From: Crocodylus rhombifer
Lineage: Eukaryota > Chordata > Crocodylia > Crocodylidae
DNA length: 64,000 bases
Direction: 5' to 3'
Assembly: GCA_038503035.1 (NCBI GenBank)
Contig: JAVSML010025234.1
Location: 1 to 64,000 of the forward strand
The notes beneath the pieces are model-generated. The model did not search any database, was not told where the DNA came from, and was given only the letters and a program-made list of their open reading frames with translations. Positions 36,645 to 47,774 of this stretch are shown here, in pieces (the first letter of the stretch is position 1; each line of letters begins with the position of its first letter). The position numbers were made by a program, and so were the translations under genes.

Positions 36645-37016
36645 TGTGACCAAGGTATGCCCAGGAGGCTGGATCTGGCCTGCAGAGCCATGTCATCCAC
36701 AGCCTGCAGGGCTCCCCAGGGAGTTAGAAATTTGGTGGCTGGATGAGAGGTGGCAGAATCAATTAATGTCTAAATGTCTGTCCCCATGAAGAACCCAGCA
36801 AGCTAGATCCAGAGTGCAGAGCAGTGATACCCAGCCTGTGGAGCTACCTGTGGGCTCATAATCTGGCAGTGGAGAGAGTGGTGGCTGCCGCGATTCGGGG
36901 AGCTTTTGAAATTAGTACTGCTCCTGCTATCTCACAGCTCCATGCTCTGGATCTAACCCACAAATTGGACCTGTGCAATTCATCCAGCCCATGGATGAGG
37001 TAGTTTGACACCCTTG
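36645..37016. mobile_element. Decayed hAT-like element
   Basis: The right end GGTAGTTTGACACCCTTG matches the GTTTGACACCCCTG terminus of the 42.9-kb element. The interior has GGCTGGATCTGGCCTGCAGAGCC and CATCCAGCCCATGG blocks of the same kind. The left end is unclear, around AACGTGTGACC. Confidence 0.6.
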
Positions 37017-37079
37017 TATCATCATGGACCCAGGCAGCTGTTCCTGAGGGCCCAGAGAATGACATCTTCTGAGAACCCA

Positions 37080-37320
37080 GCAACAGTAGATGACAACTTT
37101 CTCACTAGGAAGGTGGTTGAGCACTGCAACAGGCCACCCAGAGAGGATGTGGACTCTCCATCCGTGGACTTCTTTAAGAACAGGTTAGACAAACACTTGG
37201 CTTGGATGGTTTCATCATGGATATTCCTCCTTGAGCTGGGCCATTGTTGACCTCCTGAAGCCCCTTCCATCCCTACCTTTCCATAACTCTATGTGGTTAT
37301 GAGGAGAAAGAAGTGTATGT
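37080..37320 (+). mobile_element. CR1 3' scrap next to the long CR1
   Basis: GGTTGAGCACTGCAACAGGCC, GGACTTCTTTAAGAACAGGTTAGACAAACAC and CCATAACTCTATG match the CR1 C-terminal coding and tail region in sense orientation. It ends about 50 bp before the separate 2.7-kb CR1 begins. Confidence 0.75.
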
Positions 37321-37367
37321 AACAATCTCTCCCTCTCCGGATCTTTTGTAATAAATCCATAGGCAAG

Positions 37368-40075
37368 GATTTTTTGGAAGGGTACTTGATGCCCAAATGT
37401 TTGGAAAGAGAGGTGGGGGCATGGCACTATACTAAGGAGGAATACACATTCTCGTCAATTAGCAAGGAGTCAGGGGATGGGCACTCTGAAGTGCTTTGGG
37501 TTAGAGTACAAGGCAGTCAAAGGGAAAGAGACTTAATGGTGGGAGTCTACTACAGACCTCCCAACCAGGGAGAAGAGCTTGACCAGGAATTCTTGGGTCA
37601 GCTCACAGGGGTTGTGAAGGCTAAGGATGTGGTCATCATGGGTGACCTGAACTTCCCGGACATCTGCTGGGAAGAGCAGTCAGCCAGGTCTGACCGCTCA
37701 TGTAGGTTCTTGGCCGGAGTGCAGGACCTCCATCTAACCCAGGAGGTGCACAGCCCCACCAGGGGAGATGCCTTGTTGGACCTAGTGCTGGCCACGGGTG
37801 ATGACCTGGTGAGGGGGCTTCGGGTGCTCGACCACCTGGGCGACAGCAATCATCGCCTGCTGGAATTCACCACCCAGCGCAAGGTGGCAAAGGCATGCAA
37901 TAAGGCAGCGGCCCTAGATTTTACGAGCTTCAGCGAGCTAAGGGGTTAGATGGAGAAGCGCTGAGGTCCCGGGGGGGAGGGGAGCCAGGTGTCCAAGGAG
38001 TGTGGTCGCTCCTTAAGAAGACAATCCTCCAAGCCCAAAGGAAGGTAATCCCAACAAGGATCAAAGGGAGCAGGAGAGCACACAAGCCTCCGTGGCTCAC
38101 CAAAAGCATCCGGGAATGTCTCCTTGCTAAAAAGGAGGCTTACACCCAATGGAAAAAAGGGGTCATCACCAGGGAGGACTATTCTGTAGTTGCTCGGGGA
38201 TGTAGGGGGTAGTTAGGAAGGCCAAGGCGGAGATGGAATTGGGACTAGCTTCTCAGATTAAGGACAACAAGAAGTCCTTTTTTAAATACGTAGGGGGTAA
38301 AAAGAAGGTCCCGGATAATGTGGGGCCCTTGCAGGACGCATTGGGAAATTTGGTCGTCACACCAGACAGCAAAGCTAACACGTTTAACAATTTCTTTGCC
38401 TCCGTCTTCCTAAGTAGGGACCAGAACAGCCACCTCCCTCCTGGGCCCCCCTCAGGCCCCGGGGGAGGCACACCTGGGCCAAAGGTTAGCGAGGATTTAG
38501 TTAGGGGGCTTCTGGAGGGGCTGGATGTATTCCAGTCAGCCAGTCCGGACAATCTCCACCCTAGAGTTCTCAGGAACTGGCCGAGGTCATTGCAAGTCTC
38601 CTGGCACGGCTTTACAAGCACTCGTGGTGCTCTGGAGTGGTGCCGGAGGACTAGAAGAGGGCCAACGTGGTTCCCATCTTTGAAAAAGGCAGGAAGGAGG
38701 ACCCGGGAAACTATAGGCCAGTTAGTCTCACCTCAATCCTAGGCAAGCTGTTCGAGAAAATTATTCCGGCACACATCCAGGAGGGGCCAGCAGGGGACTG
38801 CATGCTTAGGGGCAACCAACATGGGTTCATCAGTGGCAGGTCCTGTCAGACCAACCTGGTGGCCTTTTACGATCAGATCACCAGATCATTAGGTGCAGGG
38901 GTAGCAGTGTACATAGTCTTCCTGGACTTCCAGAAGGCTTTTGACACTGTCTCTCACCTCGTTCTCATTAAGAAACTGGGGGGCTGTGGCATAGACACCC
39001 ACACAGTCAAATGGGTCGCCAACAGGCTGGAGGGCCGCACCCAGAGGGTGGTAGTGGATGGGTCCTTCTCAACCTGGAAGGACATGGGCAGTGGAGTTCC
39101 CCAGGGCTCGGTCCTCGGGCCCGCGCTGTTCAACATCTTCATCAGCGATTTGGATGAGGGGGTAAAAAGCACCCTGTTCAAATTTGCTGATGACACTAAG
39201 ACGTGGAGGGACGTGGGCACACTAGAAGGAAGCAACAGGCTACAATCAGACCTAGACAGGTTACAAGGGTGGGCGGACGAGAATAGGATGGGATTCAATA
39301 CAGACAAGTGCAAGGTGATGCACCTGGGGAGGAACAACCGGCACCATACCTACAGGTTGGGGAACTCCCCTCTTGTCAGCACGGAGGCGGAAAAGGATCT
39401 TGGGGTCATCATTGACTCCAAGATGAACATGGGCCGGCAGTGTGGGAAGGCAGTTAGGAAGGACAACCGCACCTTGTCACGCATCCACAGATGCATCTCG
39501 AGCAGGTCCAAAGAGGTGATCCTCCCCCTCTATGCAGCACTGGTCAGGCCACAGCTGGAGTATTGCGTCCAGTTCTGGGCACCGCACTTCAAGAGAGATG
39601 TCGACAGCATGGAGAGGGTCCAGAGGAGGCCACTTGCATGATCAGGGGACAGCAGGGCAGGCCCTATGAGGAGAGGCTACGGGACCTGAACCTGTTTAGC
39701 CTCCACAAGAGAAGGCCGAGGGGGGATCTCGTGGCCTATTAAACTAGTCAGGGGGGATCAGCAGGTATTGGGGGAGTCCCTGTTCCCCCGAGCACCCCCA
39801 AGAGTGACCAGGAATAACGGTCACAAGCTGGCAGAGGGCAGGTTTAGGTTAGATATCAGGAGGTGCTACTTCAGGGCGGCTAGGGTCTGGAACCAACTTC
39901 CAAGAGAAGTGGTGCTGGCTCCTACCCTGGGGGTCTTTAAGAGGAGGCTAGATGTACACCTTGCTGGGGTCGTTTGACCCCAGTACTCTTTCCTGCCATG
40001 GCAGGGGGTCGGACTCGATGATCTGCTCAGGTCCCTTCCGACCCTAGAAACTATGAAACTATGAAACCATGAAAC
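37368..40075 (+). mobile_element. CR1 LINE, 5'-truncated, broken ORF2 (endonuclease + reverse transcriptase)
   Basis: The longest retrotransposon in the window. The first frame (to 37949) carries the end of an APE-type endonuclease: GVYYRPPNQ, VVIMGDLNFPDICWE and a late GDSNHRLLEFTT block with the catalytic Asp-His pair. After frame breaks, a linker region (38000-38210, 38233-38640) leads to the reverse transcriptase at 38667-39641, with NYRPVSLTSILGKLFEKI, FLDFQKAFDTVSH, GVPQGSVLGPALFNIFISDL and the catalytic FADDTK. The C-terminal part continues in other frames to LPREVVLAPTLGVFKRRLD and a stop near 39977. The 3' end is a run of ATGAAACT-like octamers at 40048-40075. At least four frame changes or stops show it is inactive. 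CR1 elements lack poly(A) and target duplications, as here. Confidence 0.93.
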
Positions 40076-40211
40076 TGTTCTCCCAAATACAGAATCGGTC
40101 CAATAAAAAAGTTCACAAAACTCCTTGCTGCTCATGAATTTCCCCAACTATCACAGCTACAATAAGACTCCAACCCTATTACAAAAAATGAACAAACTGA
40201 AAAGATTAGAG

Positions 40212-40694
40212 CAGGGGTAGGCAACTCCTGGCACATGTGCCAGAGCATGGCATGCAAAGGCATTTTGCTTGGCATGCATGCCTTAGGGTGGACAGCAGGA
40301 AAGCCGAGAGGGGCCTGATCCTTATTGTGGCAGTGCAAGCCCAGCACCTTCCCTGCCATCCGCCTCGAGGCATACGTGCACCTGCCGCCAGTAACAAACT
40401 GGGCTGGGGCTCCATGGGCCCCAGTGCAGTTGCTTGCAACCTCCCCGCCACCTGCTGCGAGCAGCCCAGGCTCTGTGGCAGGTGACAGGGACCTGCCCAG
40501 AGCCTAGGCCAGCTGTGGCAGGCAACCAAAAGGCTGAAGAGGTGGATAGTGGGGAAGGGGCTGGGGATGTGCTGCCACAACAAGGATCAGGCCCCTCGCA
40601 GCTCTCCTTCCACCCATCCCTGGAATGCCAACATCTTACAAGCCAAAGTTGAGGGTGCTTTTGGCACTTCACCCAAAAATACTGGCAACCCCTG
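40212..40694. mobile_element. Non-autonomous hAT, 483 bp, perfect 8-bp TSD
   Basis: Termini CAGGGGTAGGCAAC and CTGGCAACCCCTG, flanked by identical GATTAGAG at 40204-40211 and 40695-40702. The interior is GC-rich and has no transposase. It begins with the TGGCAC-rich motif shared with the 26333-26557 element. Confidence 0.92.
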
Positions 40695-41569
40695 GATTAG
40701 AGGATCAGTGGCTTGCACAAGAACATGAGGAATTGTTGATCCAGTGCCTGTACAATAACACATGGACACCCCTTAAGCTTTCCTGTTTTGGAACAAAACT
40801 TGCACCAAACCTTCTGGTACTGACAAGTGGGGTTTTTTTTCTATTTCTAGTCACAGGCAGGTACTGCAAATACTGAAGTATCAGCAGCTCCTGGACAGGC
40901 TTTAGACATCTGGGGAGGCAGGTTGGGATTGAGTTGGATGTTTCTGGTAAGGAAGCAATTAGACTGTTATCTTTATGTCTGTGACTTAACACCCTGCCAG
41001 GAAGCGACGAGGGTTACCACAGATTTTAGACTCACCGTGAGTCAGCAATGAGATTCTGTTACAAAACTGCCTGATTCGCAACTTATTACATTCAGTAGAA
41101 AGAGTCCCATTGACTCTAGCTGGATTTGAATCAGGCCACCAGTCATATATTGTAAGTGATTTTCACCATACTTCCTCCTTCTCACTTCATCCCTAAATCC
41201 ATGCCTAAAGTCAGATTAAAGGATGCTGCACCCAGCTGCATGTCAGCAGACCACAACTGTGAGCTGATATGCAGGGCTGCAGCTGGCATCCTTGCTTCTG
41301 GCTCTAAAGTCCCACACAGATGTTTCTCTGAAGGCTTTTGATAACAGGAACCCCAAAGGCTGATATTAGAGTCTGCCCACGGGATAAGGGACTGGTCCCC
41401 CCCAACTTCCTGATGCTGGCCTTATGCACACCTCACCCCAGGCTGGTCATTCCTAGACTGTGCTGGGTGAGCAGAGCTGTGCATGAAACTATTTGCAGCC
41501 AGAATGCAATGGCACATTTGTGCTATTCAGAGGGAACAACACCTGTTTCATATACCAAAATAGTATGCC

Positions 41570-41710
41570 GACAGACAAGGTTCTTTGGGTAAAAGCTTTC
41601 AAAGAATGATTTTTCCAGCTGGTTAGCTGATTTAATACAAGATATCACATTTACCCAAAGAACTTTGTCTGCTATGTCCTTAGACCAACATGGCTACAAC
41701 CAACGCCCCC
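41570..41710. repeat. Copy of the same interspersed family
   Basis: ACAAGGTTCTTTGGGTAAAAGCTTTCAAAGAATG and, inverted, ATTTACCCAAAGAACTTTGTCTGCTATGTCC, followed by TTAGACCAACATGGCTACAACC, the family's typical end. Internal arms ACAAGGTTCTTTGGGTAAA and TTTACCCAAAGAACTTTGT form a hairpin. Confidence 0.6.
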
Positions 41711-42067
41711 AAAATAGTAAGTCAGATTTTGTATATTCCCCCCTCCACAAGCTGGCATGTATTTTGTGCATCAATCAATAAATGATCTTGTGAAATCTAG
41801 TATGTATCATTAGCGTTTGCTTATAAACTGGATATTTCTGGTCCATTTGAGTGATTTTTGCAAGATACATGAAGTTAGGCAGCTTTTCCTCTATATGTCA
41901 CAATTTGCCTTGTGGTTTTTGCTCTCAAACTTGTAGGGTCAACTGAACAGTCTGGTGTTCTTTTTCATTCATAATTCCACTGAGATTCTCAAACATTTTG
42001 CTGTAACTGAGCTTTAAAAAACATTTGGCCCGACTTAGTTGTGTTTCAGATATCAAAAAATCCCATA

Positions 42068-42205
42068 TGCCTGAAGGGCACGTTGTGCCTAAAGCTTGTC
42101 TAACATCTCTCCCAGCTATACACTTGGTCCAATAAAATCTATCACCAAAAACATCTTTGCCTCTCAGGTACTTCCTGGATCATCATGGCTGCAACAATCC
42201 ACCAA
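42068..42205. repeat. Copy of the same interspersed family
   Basis: GAAGGGCACGTTGTGCCTAAAGCTTGTCTAACATCTCTCCCAGCTATACACTTGGTCCAATAAAATCTATCACC then TGGATCATCATGGCTGCAACA, ending like its relatives. Confidence 0.62.
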
Positions 42206-42893
42206 CCCAACTACATTCCCAACAGTTAGGGCTGAACTGACTGACAGAAAGCTGCCAGCCTCAAAGCTGCATTTGAAACAATTAACTGCTTCACAATAGC
42301 ATAGTTGCCATATGCCGACACAAGATGTGCCTTGCCTGCTGGAGTCAACACCTTAATTCTGCATGAGCCTTTACTGGGAGAAGAACAGGCTTGTTAGACT
42401 CTGGTATTCAGACAAGCAAGGTGTCAGTCAACAAAACAGGATGGAAAAAATGGAGCTAAGGAAGCAAGTCTTAGAGGCATCCCACAAAACAGCCTGCTCT
42501 CAGAAACCCAGGGAAATCTAAGGCATCTCTTTTGCTTTTGTCTTTGCTTTCACTTGGAACTGTCACTGTATGATCTAGATCTAATTCCCATTAAGGTTTT
42601 TATGACCTGACATTTCTTGCTGCACCTTAAATTAAGCGGTCGCTGAGTAGAGTATGTATTTGCCTGACAGTAAGAGAGGTGGGTGGAAGAAAAAGAAAAG
42701 ACGAGGTTATTAACTCAAATGATGGAGAAGAGCAAAACACCCTGCCCTGTCAAAATTTTGCTACACACCCAATTTTCATTCAAGCCCATCCTTATAACTG
42801 TTCACACAGGCATGGGCACCAGTGAAGAGTCTGGATTTGCACACCCTGGGCCAGACTACAACTGGGTAGAAATCCCACTCTTTCCTTATAAAC

Positions 42894-43229
42894 CAGGGGT
42901 GTCAAACAGAAAACCCACAGGCTGGATCCAGCCTATGGAGATGGGTCATTTGGCCCTGGGGCCTTCTCACGGGCTGGACCACCCACTTCCATGGGCCACA
43001 TAGCTGGTTCCAGAGCCCAGGGGTTAGTGGCACTCGCCTCCCATCCCCTTACCACTATGGAAACTTGACCTTTAAGTCATCCCAGGACAAGGGGGCAAGT
43101 GGCAGAGACTTTAACTCTCTGGGTTTTGGAGCCATGGGAATTAACACTGATGCTTGTGGGTGCTCCAGCCCATGGGAAGCCCCACTGTTCAGATTCAGCT
43201 TGAGGGACAAAACGAGTTTGACACCCCCA
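42894..43229. mobile_element. hAT-like element, 336 bp
   Basis: Termini CAGGGGTGTCAAAC and GTTTGACACCCCCA are near-perfect inverted repeats. The flanks TTATAAAC and GTCTAAAC agree at six of eight positions. The interior includes CAGGCTGGATCCAGCC and no coding capacity. Confidence 0.85.
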
Positions 43230-45254
43230 GTCTAAACCAAAGCTTCAGATCCAAACCATATGAATGCTCAGGCAGTTCAGACAGACACGAACTTTGAAAT
43301 ATAGGCCCATCCCTTGTCAGGACTAAAGAACAGCACAGCAGTACTACCAACCCCAAGTCCTCAAAATAACATTAAAACAGAAGTAACTGTTCTCCCTGGT
43401 ATTTACCTTGGGTGCTACCAGCTTCTTTCCCAGACCCAAGAAACAACATTTTGCTTTGTTAGCTAGAAGGTTATCTAACTTCTCTTCCTGTTGTTTAGTT
43501 AGTCCAATGAAAAATATTACCAAGCAAATCTTGCTTCTCAAAAATCATGAATGAAACCTCCCAAAAACATAAGCTTGGACTAAAAATTCAAGAGATTTAA
43601 AGGTAATAAATGCTGGGGAGGAGGGGTGGTATTTCTCTGCTGGTTTTGAATTTTTAGATCCTACAAAGGTTGGAAAATCATTTAGAGAATGAGCTGGGAT
43701 CCTCCCATAATCTCACCACTCCAGAAGGTCAGCTTCTAAGAAAAAACACCAAGTGCAATTACCTGCTAAAATGTGAGAGCTGGTAATACTGAGTTGGCCC
43801 CGCAGTAATGGTATCATCTTGGCTAGGGGATTCCAGGCATAATGACAGAGATGTACGTAAGCACGTAACTGGGAGCCAGGAGCCCCAGGCTTCCAAGCCC
43901 AGTCTACACTACCAGGGGTTTTGCCTAAATGCTCAAAGAAAGATGAAAAAAACCCATATTTACAGTTGAATTCAAGGGGAGCTGCAAGTATTTGGCACCT
44001 CCAAAAATCAGGGGCATAAGCTACTCTGTGCCGCTGGTTACCCGGCAATGATTGGGGAATGTGTCTCTGAACTTCTTCTGAATTCTGGCTGGCATAATTA
44101 ATGTGTTACTGTAAAACTGGCCATCCCATGCCATGCCTCTGTGTGCATTTGCCACTGCTGAATAGGGCTTTGTCAAGTGTCTCCCACATAAGATTAGACA
44201 GGCAGTTGTTAAACTTGATGACTGCTTTGGATAAAGCAGTAGCTATGCTAAGGAGGTTGGCTGGAACCGAGAGAGGTTACTTCCACTTTTCAAGAGCTGC
44301 TGAAGTGGAAAATGGAAAAAGCACCAGCAGCAGAATCAGAAGTAAGGAACCAGGTGTTGGTTAATGGAACATGGCATTCGGAAACACCCATGGAGCGAGA
44401 GGAAGAGGAAGTTTTAGACACGAGAGGGGAAGAGCTGGACAGTCTTTCCTGGCACAGATACAGCTGTGGGACCAACCAAGGTCACAGACAATGAGCTTGG
44501 CTAAAAAGACTCCAGGCCCCGAGCTGCAGGAGAAAGATTTGGAACAACTCAGGCCAAAAAAGTTAGCCACGGTCACAGAGAAACTGAGGCAAAAAAAGGG
44601 TCTCTATGTTTTTTGGGCACAATAAAGAACGAGGGTATTTTTGAGTCCCGTGAAATGTCTGAGGGAAGGTGTTTTGTGCTGCACATCTCACCTGCCCCCA
44701 TTAGCACCCTTTAAACTCAAAAGCTCATAGCTCTGGCAGGGTTTTGGAGGATGTGCAAGAGCTAGTAAGGAGACTAGTTACAGGGCCTAGGCAATTGGAT
44801 CTAAGGGTTCTCCTCATCGCATGCTGAGAGAGCCTCAGGTCCAGTGCTGAAACTCCAGCAAGTTAATACCAGAAGAGACTCAGGCTGGGAAATGCCCAAC
44901 AGGAACTATTCAACCAGGTCTGTGATGTACCCAGCTATAAAATGGAGATAAAAATACCTACTTATTTCATAGGGAGGTGAAGAAGCCTTGACTATTAAAA
45001 GTGATAAGTGTCATTAATCAACCCTGTTTCTATAAGATGTACACCTACCCTGCTCCCCGTCCAGCCTTTAAGGCTTCTCTGGATTAGGTCACAAAAAATT
45101 AAAGCTTACTGAAATCTGCTGTTTGCTCTGTGACTAATACAGGTAAAACCCTATGAAGCCTTCTCCTAACTGCTGATCCATTGAGCGTTCATTTACGTAG
45201 CTGCCTAAAAACAAATAACAGGTTTTCCAAATGCATTGCTTCTAGCCCTTTTAT

Positions 45255-45453
45255 ATGATCAAATCCTGGCCCTTAGCTGGGAAGATGAATAATTTAATTT
45301 CTCCAGGAGCCTCCTGGTCCAACAACAGAAAAGACACTTTCCTCTCACAAAGTCCACATCACAGTGGGTACATCTACATGTGCAAATGCTCTGGGGTGGG
45401 TTTACTTTAAAGTAATTATTTATCTTCCCAGCTAAGGGCCAGGATTTGATCAT
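45255..45453. repeat. 40-bp inverted duplication, one mismatch, 119-bp spacer
   Basis: The arms 45255-45294 and 45414-45453 are reverse complements at 39 of 40 positions; each contains TCCTGGCCCTTAGCTGGGAA. The left arm lies outside and the right arm inside the 45365-46099 repeat element, so this is not that element's own terminal repeat. Confidence 0.92.
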
Positions 45454-46099
45454 TACAATCCCAGTTATATCATTTGATCCGGTTAAGATCTCTTAACCTC
45501 AGGCAAGCATCTACGCGTGCGGGGAGGCACAAGCAGATTTACTGCTCATGGCAGCAGTCTGCTCCCATTCCTGTCAGTCCTGCACCAGCCCCTGCCTGCT
45601 ACTGGGGTGGCCTCTGTCCCCGCCCAGGATCCAATGGCAATGTCCCTCTGCCCCTGCAGCAAGGACCTCCCAGCACCTGCTCCACAACCACGTGGAGCCT
45701 GGGCTGGGGATTCTTAAGAAGGTAAGATAAGAACCTCCCAGCCCCCACTCTGTGATCCTGGAGTGGGGCTGGGAGCTCCCTGCTGCTGGGGCAAAGGAAA
45801 ATTGTACCCACTCAGGCTTCAGTGGCAGAGTCTGCCCCGGCAGCAGGCAGCTTCCAGGGGCAGGGAGCAATCTCCCACCCCCTGCTGCCCAGATGACTGG
45901 GAGCACATTTGCTCCAGATCAGCCATCTATACATGCTGTACTGCACAGTAATTACTCCCAAGTAAATTTGCTATTTGTAAATATACATAGCAACTAGAGC
46001 AAATTACTGCACATTAAGTTTCTGCACATGTAGACAGTGACACGTACTATGCAGTAATTTGCTCTAATCTCAAGTAAAGCATCTTGTGTAGACATGTCC
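45365..46099. repeat. GGGTACATCTACATG-type inverted-repeat element, about 735 bp
   Basis: Left end GGGTACATCTACATGTGCA, right end TTGTGTAGACATGTCC. The subterminal repeats GTAATTACTCCCAAGTAAATTTGC and GCAGTAATTTGCTCTAATCTCAAGTAAAGCATC match the family. The GC-rich core (45490-45910) produces long chance frames on both strands. Confidence 0.68.
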
Positions 46100-46184
46100 A
46101 GAGTCTTGTGCTTGGCACTGAAGTAAAGATGCACCTAGTCTGGTTTTATGTAAAAAAAGCAGATGATACTAACACTTTTAAGTG

Positions 46185-46285
46185 AAACTGGGTGCATACA
46201 TGTGCATTCGATCCAGAAGTAGTTTACTCGTGAGTAAATTACTCACAAGTAAACGCTCCTGGGCAGGCATCTACACATGTAGGGA
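46185..46285. repeat. Small palindromic element or end of a related element
   Basis: GGGTGCATACATGTGCATT and GGGCAGGCATCTACACATGTAGGG flank a 33-bp palindrome (46222-46254) with arms GTTTACTCGTGAGTAA and TTACTCACAAGTAAAC, one mismatch, around a single central A. Confidence 0.6.
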
Positions 46286-46899
46286 AGCGGGAGAAGATTT
46301 GCCACTAATGGCATCAAATTGCACTCACTTTCTGGGGCCCTGCCATGGGCCCCTGTTGCCACCAGGGGGAACGGGTGATGACTTTGCAAATAGCCTCTTC
46401 CTTTCCATTTTTAGTCCTTTGCTAGTTGGAACCCAGACTTAAGAAAAAAAACTCTAGGTTTGCAAAAAGGAAAATGTGATGCTGTTTTTCTGCTGCTTTC
46501 TCTTACAGGCCAGGATTTTCAATGGCAAAAAGACTAACAAGACTGGCTTTACGTGCAGAAGCTTTGGCCCAAGGTACTAAGGCCTTCTCAATACCAAGCT
46601 GCCACAGCCACTATGCAGGTATTTATCTGTCCTGGCTGGATCTTGCCCTCTCCTCAGTATGACATACAGGGCTTTATTTGCAAAGCAAAGTGTGGTTTGA
46701 ATGGACGAGGGAGACCAGGAGTGTGCGAGCACCAGGCAGAGGGTACACACACCTCTGGTGTTCATCCCGATGAACAGGACGGAGGCAGAATTCTCTTCTA
46801 CTGTATTCTATTCAGGTTCTTACACTTCTGTTACTTGGGTAGTATTTGAGCCCCTCCCCATTGTACAGTAAATTATGTGACTAGTATTTGAGGAAAGGT

Positions 46900-46975
46900 A
46901 CTTGCTTATGTCTATCCCAACCATACAGTTGGTCCAATAAAAGATACTGCCCATGAGATTTTGTGACCTTATCTA
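46900..46975. repeat. Copy of the same interspersed family
   Basis: Contains CAACCATACAGTTGGTCCAATAAAAGATACTGCCCATGAGATTTTGTGACC. The element is a fragment. Confidence 0.55.
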
Positions 46976-47331
46976 TCACGTGAGCGTGCTTCACTCTTTC
47001 AACCTGATTACCGGAATGGAGCCCTGTGTGTCCACTGTAACGGCTGGTTTTGTTTTGGGGGGGGGCGGGGACTTATTTCAAATGTCCCTGGTGCTCTGTG
47101 TTGCTGTTAGAAGATAGGTGGAAGAAGTTTGCCAGGCACTTGGATTGCAGGTGGGGAATTGAGAAGGGATTGCCCATGGGGATTTATTTCTTGATCTGGG
47201 ACTGGCTCCTGAGAACATTCTGCCTCCTGCCCAGGTGAGCTTTATCACAGTGGCAGAAAGTCCCAGCAAGCCACAGGAGCAGAACTATGGATTCTGGTTC
47301 CTATCTTAGAGATTGTGTTGATCCTTTAGAC

Positions 47332-47774
47332 CATAGTTTCTCAACCTGCGGTACATGTACCCCTGAGGGTATACAAGACACAGGCAAGGGGGTATGTGGG
47401 TACCCCAACACTCTCTCTCTCACACCCTCTTTTCTTCTCTCTCTCGCCCTCGAAACTATGGCAAAAAATTGGTGCAATTAAAAAAATTTAATTCCCCAGT
47501 AATAAGTTGTTCAGCACTCCTAGCTTTGGCCTTCATCACCTCTAGCCCAGGTACATATTTGAGTTGTGCACCCCTGGTGTAAAAGATGGCAACCCTAACC
47601 ACACCAGATCAGACATCTGTCATATCACAGCCTTATATACACAGCCCTTCTTCCAACATATGGCACACATTAGTCTGTAAATATAAAATCCCCTGGAATA
47701 TTGAATGTTGGGGTACTTCTTAAAATTTTCAGAAGTTAGGGGGTACTTGCTACTTAAAAGGTTGAGAAACGCTG
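47332..47774. mobile_element. hAT-like (Charlie-type end) element, 443 bp
   Basis: The ends CATAGTTTCTCAACCTG and GGTTGAGAAACGCTG are inverted repeats; TTTCTCAACC is typical of Charlie-type hAT elements. The flanks CTTTAGAC (47324-47331) and TTTTAGAC (47775-47782) differ at one base. There is no transposase frame. Confidence 0.85.
47408..47450. repeat. CT-rich microsatellite
   Basis: CTCTCTCTCTC followed by CTTTTCTTCTCTCTCTCGCCC; lies inside the 47332-47774 hAT-like element. Confidence 0.8.

Noticed and set aside
45474..45997. Several 60-110 codon frames on both strands.
   Set aside because: GC-rich core of the 45365-46099 inverted-repeat element.
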